Positions 47,654 to 57,693 of a DNA stretch of 64,000 nucleotides are shown one piece after another. How positions within the stretch are numbered: position 1 is the stretch's first letter; every line of letters starts with the position of its first letter. Origin of the DNA: Parabacteroides sp. Lineage in GTDB: Bacteria > Bacteroidota > Bacteroidia > Bacteroidales > Tannerellaceae. The notes under the pieces are model-generated. The model did no database searches, had not been told where the DNA came from, and saw nothing but the letters and a program-made list of their open reading frames with translations. The stretch covers positions 1 through 64,000 of the forward strand of contig JAQVCX010000004.1 of assembly GCA_028689545.1 (NCBI GenBank), written 5' to 3'. A program made the translations under genes and the position numbers.

Positions 47654-48751
47654 TTATTCAAGTTTCAGATAACACCATAACGGATAGTGGTCCGAATAAG
47701 CGACCTTGTCCACGGAACAATTCATAGAGGTCATGTTCGGGGAATGCAGGATATTATCGATACGGAACCAGAAGAAATTTTGATTATAGGTAATACCCAT
47801 TCCCCGGCCAGACTCGGCAAAGGCATCTGTCAAATCCCCTTGGATCGTACGATGCGCATAAGAAATAGGCGTATCATTAAAGTCACCACACACCAAGACA
47901 TAATCTCCTTTCGTGTTCTTGATCTCTTCTGATACCGCTTCCGCTTGCTTCGCCCGAATCCGGAAAGCAGGTCCTAGCTTTTGCTCGAACGCCCCTTTCA
48001 AATCGTCCAACCCATCCGAGCCAAAACTCTTTATAAGGGATGAATAACGAGTCCGGTCCTCCATCGTCAGCTTAAAGGACTCCAAATGGTTATTAATCAA
48101 GGTCAACTTCTTACCCTTGATATTCACTTCATGCACGGAAGAACCGTTATTATCCGAATCATATTTCACCCTCCGGGAATTAGAGAGTGGATATTTAGAA
48201 AACACCGCGATGCCGAAACTCTGGAATCTTGTGCTACTTTGATAAAATACGGAACGATAAGGATACATGTTCAATACATCATAGATCTTAGCGGAAGTAA
48301 GATTTTTCTCTGATTTAGCGGTGGCATATTCCTGCAAACAAACAATATCCGCATCCGAGTTAGCGATATATTGGAGAATCTTGTTCGGAGCTATCTTCGT
48401 ATGATTCTTGTACCCAAAAGCCATCACATTATAAGTCAGTACCTTCAGCACCTCTTTCCGGGGGATATCCTCATGAGAGTGAAACGGGAAATAACGTTTC
48501 ACGGGCCCCCAACATAACAAGAAGGAGCATATACCGATCAATAAGAACTTCCATTCCCACAAGAAGAGCCAATAGATAATAAAGCAAAGATTGACCACAC
48601 ATAAAACCGGGAAGGACAATCCCAGATAGGATAACGTCATACTCGTCTCAGGAGACACCCGATCCGAATAAGCCGAGACTATCAACAATACGACAGCCAC
48701 CACATTCGCTACGACGAATAAGAATTGAAGAAAAATCCGTAGAGTCTTCAT
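47654..48751 (-). CDS. Endonuclease/exonuclease/phosphatase family protein, membrane-anchored
   Basis: LTYNVMAFG, DIVCLQEY, LINNHLESF, CGDFNDTPISYAH, YSDHYPLWC motifs. Confidence 0.93.
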   Translation of the reverse strand: MKTLRIFLQFLFVVANVVAVVLLIVSAYSDRVSPETSMTLSYLGLSFPVLCVVNLCFIIYWLFLWEWKFLLIGICSFLLCWGPVKRYFPFHSHEDIPRKEVLKVLTYNVMAFGYKNHTKIAPNKILQYIANSDADIVCLQEYATAKSEKNLTSAKIYDVLNMYPYRSVFYQSSTRFQSFGIAVFSKYPLSNSRRVKYDSDNNGSSVHEVNIKGKKLTLINNHLESFKLTMEDRTRYSSLIKSFGSDGLDDLKGAFEQKLGPAFRIRAKQAEAVSEEIKNTKGDYVLVCGDFNDTPISYAHRTIQGDLTDAFAESGRGMGITYNQNFFWFRIDNILHSPNMTSMNCSVDKVAYSDHYPLWCYLKLE

Positions 48752-48760
48752 AAGTATTTG

Positions 48761-49648
48761 CTATTTCTTACTGGCATCGAAAAGTCGCTTTTTCTCTTCA
48801 GCGGAAAGGCTTTCATAACCGGAACGTTTCAATTTATCCAGTATCGTATCTAGATCGGCCGACTCCTGCTGTTTACGTGCGTTATACTCATAATCTGTCT
48901 CGTTACGTTTATAAGTAACACGCATCTTCGGTTTCCGTTTGCCCAGATTCACGAACCAATCGATCAACCGATTCAACGGAGCGGTCAAGTCCTTTCCAAT
49001 ACGGATACGGGAAGCGAACCAGATACCAAACAAAGCCCCACCGATATGAGCGATATGTCCTCCCGCATTATCAGAAGTCATCGCCAACAAATCGATTACC
49101 AGCGTAAAGATAGCCAAATAAATTAATTTGATCCTTCCGATCAAGAACAAATTAATCTCCAAATCCTTCCGGTAGAACGACACGGCGAAAACGATCGCCA
49201 TGACAGATGCCGAAGCCCCCATCAAATAGCTAAAAGAAGCCACATCCTGAAAATAAGGGAAAATATTATAAGCAACGGCAAACAATACCGCGCCGGCCAA
49301 ACCACCCAATACATACAAGCCTCCCAACTGCCGCTCACTGAAAAAACTCAAGAACAAGCCTCCGAACCAATATAGCCAAAGCATATTGAACAGGATATGC
49401 AAGAAATCAAAATGAGTGAACATATAAGTAAACAACGTCCACGGACGGAGGAGCAACAGTTCCGGAGAAGCCGGTAGCTGCAAGTACAGCAAGAAAGGCA
49501 CCCCTTGCGCATTAAAGAGCATAAACAATACGCTGGCCAAACGTATCAAGATAAATAAGCCTACATTTATATATATCAGTTTCGACAGGATATTACCCGA
49601 CTGAAACGTACGCTTCAAATTAGTAAAAATACCGTCCATTGTCTGCAT
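48761..49648 (-). CDS. Rhomboid family intramembrane serine protease
   Basis: THFDFLHILFNMLWLYWFGG, LMGASASVMAIVFA (GxSA), HIAHIGGALFG. Confidence 0.93.
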   Translation of the reverse strand: MQTMDGIFTNLKRTFQSGNILSKLIYINVGLFILIRLASVLFMLFNAQGVPFLLYLQLPASPELLLLRPWTLFTYMFTHFDFLHILFNMLWLYWFGGLFLSFFSERQLGGLYVLGGLAGAVLFAVAYNIFPYFQDVASFSYLMGASASVMAIVFAVSFYRKDLEINLFLIGRIKLIYLAIFTLVIDLLAMTSDNAGGHIAHIGGALFGIWFASRIRIGKDLTAPLNRLIDWFVNLGKRKPKMRVTYKRNETDYEYNARKQQESADLDTILDKLKRSGYESLSAEEKKRLFDASKK

Positions 49649-50342
49649 TTTTCTTTTTCCAATAACGAATTAGGAAATAACCGAATAACATCCCTCCTAA
49701 ATGGGCAAAATGCGCTACCGTATCACCACCAAAACTAGCCACACCCATAAATAGCTCGGCAAGGCCATAAAATATCACGAAATATTTGGCTTTAATCGGG
49801 ATCGGTATGAACATCAAGAACAAAGGGACATTCGGGAAGATCATGGCGAATGCCAATAAGATTCCGAATACGGCACCCGAAGCGCCAATGGTCACGAAAT
49901 AATTCAAGAACTCGCTCTTACTGACAATCTGGGCTCCATTCAAGTTTATCATGTCTTGGCTAGCGAAGATCACATCCCGCAGATTAAAGAACCAAACCGC
50001 CTCTTGTACCAAGCCGGCCCCTATACCCGTCACGAAGTAAAAAATCAAGAAACGTCTGGGACCCCATACGTTCTCCAATACCCTACCGAACATATAAACG
50101 GCGAACATATTAAAAAGTACATGCGCGAACGAATGGGTATCGTGCATGAACATATAAGAAACGATCTGATAAGCCTTGAAATCGGTAGCACCCGGAAAGT
50201 GAAGCCCTAATAAGTCCACTAAATCGATGCCGACTTTCGGCAATGCAAGGCTGGCTAGCCAAAATAGCAAGTTTATAATGATAAGATTTTTCGTTACCGG
50301 CGGGATGCTATTCAAGAACCCCGAATTTGTCTGATTCATCAT
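49620..50342 (-). CDS. Rhomboid family intramembrane serine protease
   Basis: SFAHVLFNMFAVYMFGRVLE, TIGASGAVFGILLAFA, VAHFAHLGGMLFGY; overlaps downstream rhomboid. Confidence 0.94.
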   Translation of the reverse strand: MMNQTNSGFLNSIPPVTKNLIIINLLFWLASLALPKVGIDLVDLLGLHFPGATDFKAYQIVSYMFMHDTHSFAHVLFNMFAVYMFGRVLENVWGPRRFLIFYFVTGIGAGLVQEAVWFFNLRDVIFASQDMINLNGAQIVSKSEFLNYFVTIGASGAVFGILLAFAMIFPNVPLFLMFIPIPIKAKYFVIFYGLAELFMGVASFGGDTVAHFAHLGGMLFGYFLIRYWKKKNADNGRYFY

Positions 50343-50469
50343 ATACTACGTTAATTTGGTGCCAAAGGTAAATATATTTTAGCCGTCTTTGCCCATAATA
50401 ATACTAAAACATATGTAAATCGGTAAAAAAACAGGTTTTTCTTTTGTGATATTTCAAAATAAAACTACA

Positions 50470-50500
50470 TTTGAAGCCGTCTATCGGTTATATAGTTTTG
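50470..50500 (+). promoter_or_regulatory. Bacteroidetes-type promoter TTTG-N19-TAGTTTTG upstream of HU
   Basis: TTTG 50470-50473, 19-bp spacer, TAGTTTTG 50493-50500. Confidence 0.75.
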
Positions 50501-50526
50501 TTTAATATATTAACAGTCAAACCATC

Positions 50527-50799
50527 ATGAACAAATCAGAGTTTATTAGCGCAGTAGCTGAAAAATCAGGTCTCAGCAAAGTGGATGCTAAAAAGGCAGT
50601 AGAAGCTTTTGTTGATACAGTTTCTAACGAATTGAAAGAAGGCGGTAAAGTCGCTCTACTTGGCTTCGGTTCATTCTCTGTAGCAGAGAAAGCCGCTCGT
50701 AAAGGTGTTAACCCGAAAACTAAAGAGACCATTGAAATAGCAGCTCGCAAGGCAGTGAAGTTCAAAGCAGGTGCTGAGTTGAACGAGCTAATCAAATAA
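50527..50799 (+). CDS. HU-family DNA-binding protein
   Basis: MNKSEFISAVAEKSGLSKVDAKKAVEAF...GKVALLGFGSFSVAEKAARKGVNPKTKE. Confidence 0.97.
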   Translation: MNKSEFISAVAEKSGLSKVDAKKAVEAFVDTVSNELKEGGKVALLGFGSFSVAEKAARKGVNPKTKETIEIAARKAVKFKAGAELNELIK

Positions 50800-50819
50800 G
50801 AAACACCATTATTCTCCAT

Positions 50820-50856
50820 AGAAGAAGGATACAATGTTTATTGTATCCTTTTTTTG
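50820..50856 (+). terminator. Terminator hairpin after HU gene
   Basis: AAGGATACAATG...TATTGTATCCTT stem followed by TTTTTTGTG. Confidence 0.75.
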
Positions 50857-50901
50857 TGTACCTTCGCGTCTAAATAAAATCCGAATTATATTTAGACGAA
50901 T

Positions 50902-52695
50902 ATGGTTATCGAACAACAGATTACCGGGGCTATTATAGCCGGCATCAAAGAGCTGTACGGGGCGGATGTCACCGCTAGCCAAGCGCAGTTGCAAAAAACG
51001 AAAAAAGAATTCAAGGGGCACTTGACCCTAGTCGTATTCCCATTCCTTCGCATGTCGAAGAAATCTCCGGAGCAAACCGCTCAGGAAATCGGTGAGTACT
51101 TGTTGAAAAACGAACCAGCAGTAGCTGAATTTAATGTAATCAAAGGATTCCTTAACCTGACGGTCGCTTGCTCTTGCTGGATCGATTTACTGAACTCGAT
51201 CAATGAGCAGCCTGCGTACGGCATCATTCCGGTTACCGAGCAGTCGCCTTTGGTCATGATCGAATATTCCTCTCCCAATACAAATAAACCGCTTCACTTG
51301 GGCCATGTCCGTAATAACTTATTAGGATATAGCTTATCGAAGATCATGAAAGCGAACGGTAACCAGATCGTAAAGACGAATATCGTAAACGATCGCGGTA
51401 TCCACATCTGCAAATCCATGTTGGCTTGGCAGAAATGGGGAAATGGAGCTACCCCCGAGTCTACCGGAAAGAAGGGCGACCACTTGATTGGCGACTTTTA
51501 CGTATTATTCAGCAGCAAATTGAAAGAGGAGACCCAGGCGCTAGAAGCCAAAGGCCTTACCAAGGAAGAAGCCGAGGCTCAATCCACCTTGATGGCGGAA
51601 GCCCGTGAGATGCTTCGTAAATGGGAAGCCGGAGATAAAGAGGTTCGTGCGCTTTGGGAAATGATGAATAATTGGGTATACGCCGGATTCAGCGAGACCT
51701 ATAAGATGATGGGCGTAGATTTCGATAAGATTTACTACGAGTCTCAAACCTATCTGGAAGGTAAAGGCAAGGTGATGGAAGGCTTGGAGAAAGGTGTTTT
51801 CTATCGCCGTGAGGACGGCTCCGTATGGGCCGATCTGACCAAAGACGGTCTGGATGAGAAATTATTGCTTCGCGCGGATGGAACTTCCGTTTATATGACG
51901 CAAGATATCGGTACCGCCAAGCTACGTTTCGATGATTTCCCGATCAATAAGATGATTTATGTGGTAGGAAACGAGCAGAATTATCACTTCCAAGTATTAT
52001 CGATCTTATTGGATAAGTTAGGTTTTGAGTTCGGCAAGGGATTGGTACACTTCTCTTACGGAATGGTAGAGTTACCGGAAGGTAAGATGAAGAGCCGTGA
52101 AGGAACGGTCGTAGATGCCGATGATTTGATGGCCGAGATGATCAATACCGCACGTGAGATCTCCCAAGAATTAGGGAAATTGGACGAGATGACTCCGGAA
52201 GAGGCCGAGAATATCGCCCGTATCGTTGGTCTGGGTTCCTTGAAATATTTCATATTAAAGGTAGACCCTCGCAAGAACATGACGTTCAACCCGAAAGAGT
52301 CTATCGACTTCAACGGGAATACGGGACCGTTCATCCAATATACCTACGCCCGTATCCGTTCCGTATTGCGCAAAGCTACGGAGCAAGGCATCGTATTATC
52401 GGAGCAGTTGCCGCTCACTTCCACCATCTCCGAGAAGGAAGAGAACTTGATCCAGATGATCGCCGATTACGCGGAGATCGTAAAGGAGGCAGGTAAGCTA
52501 TACAGTCCGGCTTGTGTGGCCAACTACATCTATGATTTGGTAAAAGAATACAATCAATTCTATCACGACTTCTCCATTCTCCGCGAAGAGAATCCGGAGT
52601 TGAAGAACTTCCGTCTAGTCTTATCCGCCAATGTGGCTAAGATCGTGAAATCCGGTATGGATTTATTAGGCATCGAGGTTCCGGAAAGAATGTAA
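50902..52695 (+). CDS. argS: Arginyl-tRNA synthetase
   Basis: EYSSPNTNKPLHLGHVRNNLLG (HIGH-like), YVVGNEQNYHFQVL, GKMKSREGTVV. Confidence 0.97.
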   Translation: MVIEQQITGAIIAGIKELYGADVTASQAQLQKTKKEFKGHLTLVVFPFLRMSKKSPEQTAQEIGEYLLKNEPAVAEFNVIKGFLNLTVACSCWIDLLNSINEQPAYGIIPVTEQSPLVMIEYSSPNTNKPLHLGHVRNNLLGYSLSKIMKANGNQIVKTNIVNDRGIHICKSMLAWQKWGNGATPESTGKKGDHLIGDFYVLFSSKLKEETQALEAKGLTKEEAEAQSTLMAEAREMLRKWEAGDKEVRALWEMMNNWVYAGFSETYKMMGVDFDKIYYESQTYLEGKGKVMEGLEKGVFYRREDGSVWADLTKDGLDEKLLLRADGTSVYMTQDIGTAKLRFDDFPINKMIYVVGNEQNYHFQVLSILLDKLGFEFGKGLVHFSYGMVELPEGKMKSREGTVVDADDLMAEMINTAREISQELGKLDEMTPEEAENIARIVGLGSLKYFILKVDPRKNMTFNPKESIDFNGNTGPFIQYTYARIRSVLRKATEQGIVLSEQLPLTSTISEKEENLIQMIADYAEIVKEAGKLYSPACVANYIYDLVKEYNQFYHDFSILREENPELKNFRLVLSANVAKIVKSGMDLLGIEVPERM

Positions 52696-52800
52696 CGATA
52701 TTAATTGCTTTCAGCAATTATTTTTTATAAGGCAAAAAAATAAAAAAGGGCCACTCGTGAGAGTCGCCCTTTTTGCTTTTTATCTATTCGGATTCGCGCA

Positions 52801-55149
52801 TCATGCTTTCTTCCGTGTCGTACGTTTCTTCGTAGCGGCAGGTTTTTCTCCCGCATCGGCGATTATCTTCAGACATTCCTCCAAGGTCAAGTTCTCCGGT
52901 TTCTCTATCGTCTTAGGGATTCTGTAATTCTTCTTCTTATAAGAGATATAGGGGCCAAAACGACCATTCAAGATCTCCATCTCGGGGTCCTCATCGAACT
53001 TCTTGATAAACCGTTGCTCATCCTTTTGTTTTTTCGCCTCGATCAACTCGATCGCTTCCTCGGATGTTATCGACAAGGGATTCAAGTCCTTCGGGATGGA
53101 GACAAACTTCCCGTCATGACGGATAAACGGACCAAAACGTCCGACAGCGGCCACCATAGGCTTACCCTCATAGTCACCGATCGTACGGGGTAGATCAAAC
53201 AATTTCAAGGCTTCCTCCAAGGTAATCGTCTCGATAGACTGTCCCTTCATCAAGGTAGCGAACTGAGGTTTAGGTGCCTCCTTATCCTCCGGATGCGCCT
53301 GCCCGATCTGTACGACAGGGCCATAACGACCGATCTTAACGAAAACAGGCTTGCCGCTCTTCGGATCGGTACCCAGTTCACGCTCACCTATTTTATGCTC
53401 CGTACGGACAGAGGCGGCCTCTTCCACGATCGGATGGAATAGCTTATAGAATTTATCGATAGCGTCTGTCCATACCATCTCGCCTTCCGCTACGGCATCG
53501 AATTCCTTCTCTACGCTCGCCGTGAAGTTATAATCCAGAACGCCCGGGAAATACTCCATCAAGAAATCATTCACGACCATACCGATATCGGTTGGCGTCA
53601 ACTTATTCCGGTCCGCTCCTACGATCTCGGTCTTTTGGACTTCCTTGATCGTATCCTGAGCCAAGGTTATGATATTATAAGAACGCTCCGTTCCTTCCTT
53701 ATCTCCTTTCACTACATACTCGCGATTCTGGATCGTCTGGATCGTAGGCGCATAGGTAGAAGGGCGACCGATGCCCAATTCCTCTAAACGGCGAACCAAA
53801 CTTGCCTCCGTATAGCGGGGAGGGCGTTGCGTGAAACGCTCGGTAGCGACGATATCCTTCCGAGTCAATACCTCGTTCAAGGAAACCGGAGGTAGAAGGC
53901 CGTTTTCCTGCTCCTTCTCATTCTCGTCATCAAAACTCTCGCGGTACACTTGAAGGAAACCGTCGAAAGTAATGACCTCACCGGTAGCTACGAATTTCTC
54001 TTTCTTGTCACCAATACCTACGGAGATCGTCGTACGCTCCAACTCGGCGTCCGCCATCTGGCACGCGATCGTACGCTTGCGGATCAATTCGTATAATCTC
54101 TTTTCCTGGGCGCTTCCGCTGATATCGTCATTGCTGATATAGGTCGGGCGAATCGCCTCGTGCGCCTCTTGCGCTCCCTTGCTCTTGGTATGATATTGAC
54201 GGACTTTATAATATTTCTCACCATAGATATCCAAGATCGCTTCTTTAGCCGTTCCCAACGCCAAATCACTTAAGTTCACGGAGTCGGTACGCATATACGT
54301 GATCAATCCGGACTCATACAAGCGCTGGGCGATCATCATGGTCTGCGAGACCGAATAGCCCAACTTACGGGCGGCCTCCTGCTGCAAGGTAGAGGTGGTG
54401 AAAGGAGGGGCCGGTGTCTTACGCATCGGCTTTTTCGTGATATCATCGATCGTGAAAGAAGCCTCCTTGCAAGATTCGAGGAATGCCTCCACCTCTTGCT
54501 TATCTTTCAAGCGGCGGTTCAGCTCTGCCTTGAGGATCGTGGTACCATCCGGCAAGATAAAGCTAGCGATCACACGATAAGCGGCTTCCGACACAAACGC
54601 GTTGATCTCCCGCTCCCGCTCCACGATCAGACGTACGGCTACGGATTGTACACGGCCGGCGGATAAAGCCGGTTTCACCTTACGCCAAAGGATGGGGGAA
54701 AGCTCGAAACCCACGATACGGTCCAATACACGGCGGGCTTGCTGCGCGTTCACCAAATCGATATTGATATCTCTCGGTGTCTCGATGGCGTGCAATATAG
54801 CATTCTTGGTAATCTCATGAAAAACGATACGTTTCGTATTTTCCGGTTTCAATCCTAATACCTCATATAAATGCCAAGAGATGGCCTCTCCCTCACGGTC
54901 CTCATCGGAAGCCAGCCAAACCAGCTCGGCTTTCTTTGCCTCGTTTTTCAACTCGGTCACGAGCTTCTTCTTATCAGAGGGGACCACGTACTGAGGGGCA
55001 TAATCATGTTCGAGGTCTATACTGAAATCTTTCGTCTTCAAGTCGCGGATATGACCATAGCTAGACATTACCTTATAGTCCTTTCCGAGGAACTTTTCAA
55101 TGGTTTTTGCCTTGGCGGGTGACTCCACTATTACCAAATTCTTTTGCAT
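52801..55149 (-). CDS. topA: DNA topoisomerase I
   Basis: MQKNLVIVESPAKAKTIEKFLGKDYKV, SDEDREGEAISWH, GLITYMRTDSVNLS; C-terminal Lys/Arg-rich tail. ORF opens further upstream at 55287. Confidence 0.97.
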   Translation of the reverse strand: MQKNLVIVESPAKAKTIEKFLGKDYKVMSSYGHIRDLKTKDFSIDLEHDYAPQYVVPSDKKKLVTELKNEAKKAELVWLASDEDREGEAISWHLYEVLGLKPENTKRIVFHEITKNAILHAIETPRDINIDLVNAQQARRVLDRIVGFELSPILWRKVKPALSAGRVQSVAVRLIVEREREINAFVSEAAYRVIASFILPDGTTILKAELNRRLKDKQEVEAFLESCKEASFTIDDITKKPMRKTPAPPFTTSTLQQEAARKLGYSVSQTMMIAQRLYESGLITYMRTDSVNLSDLALGTAKEAILDIYGEKYYKVRQYHTKSKGAQEAHEAIRPTYISNDDISGSAQEKRLYELIRKRTIACQMADAELERTTISVGIGDKKEKFVATGEVITFDGFLQVYRESFDDENEKEQENGLLPPVSLNEVLTRKDIVATERFTQRPPRYTEASLVRRLEELGIGRPSTYAPTIQTIQNREYVVKGDKEGTERSYNIITLAQDTIKEVQKTEIVGADRNKLTPTDIGMVVNDFLMEYFPGVLDYNFTASVEKEFDAVAEGEMVWTDAIDKFYKLFHPIVEEAASVRTEHKIGERELGTDPKSGKPVFVKIGRYGPVVQIGQAHPEDKEAPKPQFATLMKGQSIETITLEEALKLFDLPRTIGDYEGKPMVAAVGRFGPFIRHDGKFVSIPKDLNPLSITSEEAIELIEAKKQKDEQRFIKKFDEDPEMEILNGRFGPYISYKKKNYRIPKTIEKPENLTLEECLKIIADAGEKPAATKKRTTRKKA

Positions 55150-55309
55150 ATCTACTTTTTGCTGGTTAGAAATCGGGTGCAAACTTACACAAATAATTAA
55201 CGTAACGACATATAGTCCGCAAAAAAACCTCTTTTTTACCACATTATAATAATAAAGAAACTCATCTGTTATACCTTTGTAGAACAAAAACTAAAAAAGA
55301 AACAGTAAG

Positions 55310-55573
55310 ATGGAAGAGATAAAAAAACTGATCGCGGACAACAAGCCGGAAGAAGCGATCCGGCTCCTAGACGCATACCTCATGGAACAAACGGAGTCCG
55401 ACGAGGCCTGGTTTCTCCTCGGAAGAGCTCATTATAAACTAGGCAACGTACGCCTGGCCCTCAATAGCTACCTGCAGGCCATAGTGATCAATCCGGAAAG
55501 CCCGGCGCAAGCGGCCTACGATATGGCGATCAAGGTATTGGATTTTTATAATAAGGACATGTACAACCATTGA
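55310..55573 (+). CDS. Small TPR protein
   Basis: 87 aa; DEAWFLLGRAHYKLGNVRLALNSYLQAIVINPESPA tetratricopeptide motif. Confidence 0.8.
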   Translation: MEEIKKLIADNKPEEAIRLLDAYLMEQTESDEAWFLLGRAHYKLGNVRLALNSYLQAIVINPESPAQAAYDMAIKVLDFYNKDMYNH

Positions 55574-55576
55574 GCC

Positions 55577-57571
55577 ATGAAGCGAATCCTATCTATCTCC
55601 CTGCTGGCTAGCGCCTGCCTCGCCGGGATATACGCGCAACAGCCCGCCATACACTTGGTAGATATACCCGCGGGCAGTTTCTATAGGGGCGGGGAAGGCC
55701 TCGGCGAGGAGTTCGACGAGGCCCCGGTACATAAGGTGACCCTTACCAAGCCGTTCCGCATGGGGCGGACGGAGGTGACGAACGCGCAGTTCGAGGCGTT
55801 CCGGCCGGAGCACAAGGCCCTACGGGGCAAGAACGGTTTGTCCAAGGAAGATGACGAGGCCGTAATCTACGTAAGCTATCCCGACGCGGTGGCCTTCTGC
55901 GAATGGCTCAGCCGGAAAGAGGGGAAAACCTACCGGCTACCCACCGAGGCCGAATGGGAATACGCTTGCAGGGCAGGCACGTATTATGCTTTTTATACGG
56001 GCGACGGACTGCCCGGCGCCTATCACAAGAACCAGAAGACCGTTCGCGATTACGCCCCCGTCTCTTTAAAAGTAGGGCAAACACCGCCCAACGCCTTCGG
56101 ATTGCAGGACATGCACGGGAACGTGGAAGAGTGGTGCTCGGATTGGTACGGCCCTTACAAGGCGGAAGACCAGACGGATCCCGCCGGATATAAAGACGGG
56201 GATTTCCGGGTGACACGGGGAGGTAGCCACAATACGCCGGAGAAATACCTGAGAAGCGGCAATCGCATGGCCATGATCCCGGAAGACAAGCATGCCCTCA
56301 CCGGCTTCCGTGTCGTACAGGCGGATGAGCCGCCGGAGCCGTCTAGCGAGGATAAGACCTCTCATCGCAATGCCACGGACATCAAGCAAGAGAGATTCCG
56401 GTGGGGAAACGCCGGCGCCACTCCCCTATTTGCCGCTCCTCGCGCCTACGTGGTACATCCGGATTGCTCCTCCGCCGAGCCTTTCTTCAAGCATAACCAC
56501 CAACCGGCCATTACTTGGTGCGACAACGGGGATCTGTTGGCGGCTTGGTTCTCGGCCGACGAGGAGAACGGCCGTGGGATGGTAGTCCTAGCCTCCCGCC
56601 TGCGGGCAGGGAGTAGCGAATGGGAAGAAGCCTCCTTATTCTTTAAGGTACCCGATCGCAACATGACCGGACTGGCCCTTTTCAATGACGGTGCCGGGAC
56701 GCTCTATCATATCAACGGCGTGGAGGCGGCCGGGGATTGGCAAAACCTGATCATGGTACAGCGAACCAGCGCGGACAACGGCCAAACGTGGTCATCCCCC
56801 CAAATCATAACGCCGGAGCACGCCAAGCGACATCAGGTGATAGCCGGGACGATCCGGACCCGCGAGGGATGGCTCGTACAAGCTTGCGACGCCGGACCGG
56901 GCAGCCATGACGGCGCGGCCATCCACATCAGCAAGGATCAAGGCCGCACCTGGCAAGACCCTTGGGACGGAGCGCCCTTGCCGGACTTCCGCGACGGCGG
57001 CACAGGCAGCACCATCGCGGGGATACACGCCGGAATCGTTCAATTGAAAGACGGAAGTCTTATGGCGCTGGGTCGCGGAAACAGCATCAAGGATAAAGAG
57101 GGGCGGCTTCGTATGCCCATGAGTATATCCAAGGATTGGGGGAAGACGTGGACTTACCATGCCTCCGAGCTTCCTCCCATCGACGGGGGGCAGCGATTGG
57201 TCTTAACGCGCTTGCGGGAAGGCCCCTTGTTATTGATCTCGTTCACCGATCATCCCTTACGGACACCCGCGAACGAGCGGGGCCTCCTCTTCCCCGACAA
57301 GGACGGCAACGCCTACCGGGGCTTCGGCCTCTACGCCGCCCTCTCCTACGACGAGGGAAAGACCTGGCCCGTGAAGAAATTGCTGACAGACGGCATCCAC
57401 CGCTTCCTCAACGGCGGCGCATGGACCCAATACTTCGAGATGGACCCGGCGCACGCCGAGCCGAGAGGCTACATGGCCGCCACCCAAAGCCCGGACCGCG
57501 TGATCCATCTGGTAAGCAGCCGCCTGCATTACGCCTTCAACCTGGCGTGGCTGGAAACGAGCACGAGATAG
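55577..57571 (+). CDS. Secreted fusion: SUMF1/formylglycine-generating-enzyme-like domain plus exo-alpha-sialidase (BNR) domain
   Basis: N-term IPAGSFYRGGEGLGEEFDEAPVHKVTLTKPFRMGRTEVTNAQFEAF...YRLPTEAEWEYACRAGT...WCSDWYGPY...RVTRGGSH; C-term sialidase with SADNGQTWS, SKDQGRTWQ, SKDWGKTW, SYDEGKTWP Asp-box motifs. Confidence 0.9.
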   Translation: MKRILSISLLASACLAGIYAQQPAIHLVDIPAGSFYRGGEGLGEEFDEAPVHKVTLTKPFRMGRTEVTNAQFEAFRPEHKALRGKNGLSKEDDEAVIYVSYPDAVAFCEWLSRKEGKTYRLPTEAEWEYACRAGTYYAFYTGDGLPGAYHKNQKTVRDYAPVSLKVGQTPPNAFGLQDMHGNVEEWCSDWYGPYKAEDQTDPAGYKDGDFRVTRGGSHNTPEKYLRSGNRMAMIPEDKHALTGFRVVQADEPPEPSSEDKTSHRNATDIKQERFRWGNAGATPLFAAPRAYVVHPDCSSAEPFFKHNHQPAITWCDNGDLLAAWFSADEENGRGMVVLASRLRAGSSEWEEASLFFKVPDRNMTGLALFNDGAGTLYHINGVEAAGDWQNLIMVQRTSADNGQTWSSPQIITPEHAKRHQVIAGTIRTREGWLVQACDAGPGSHDGAAIHISKDQGRTWQDPWDGAPLPDFRDGGTGSTIAGIHAGIVQLKDGSLMALGRGNSIKDKEGRLRMPMSISKDWGKTWTYHASELPPIDGGQRLVLTRLREGPLLLISFTDHPLRTPANERGLLFPDKDGNAYRGFGLYAALSYDEGKTWPVKKLLTDGIHRFLNGGAWTQYFEMDPAHAEPRGYMAATQSPDRVIHLVSSRLHYAFNLAWLETSTR

Positions 57572-57693
57572 CCTCTCCACCGAAAAGCGAGAGACAAGGG
57601 GAGGCTACCTGAAAATAGAATTCCCGGATTTGGAAGTAGACGGAGCGGGCGTTATCTTTGTAAACATTAATAATAAGTAATCGAAAAGAAGAC

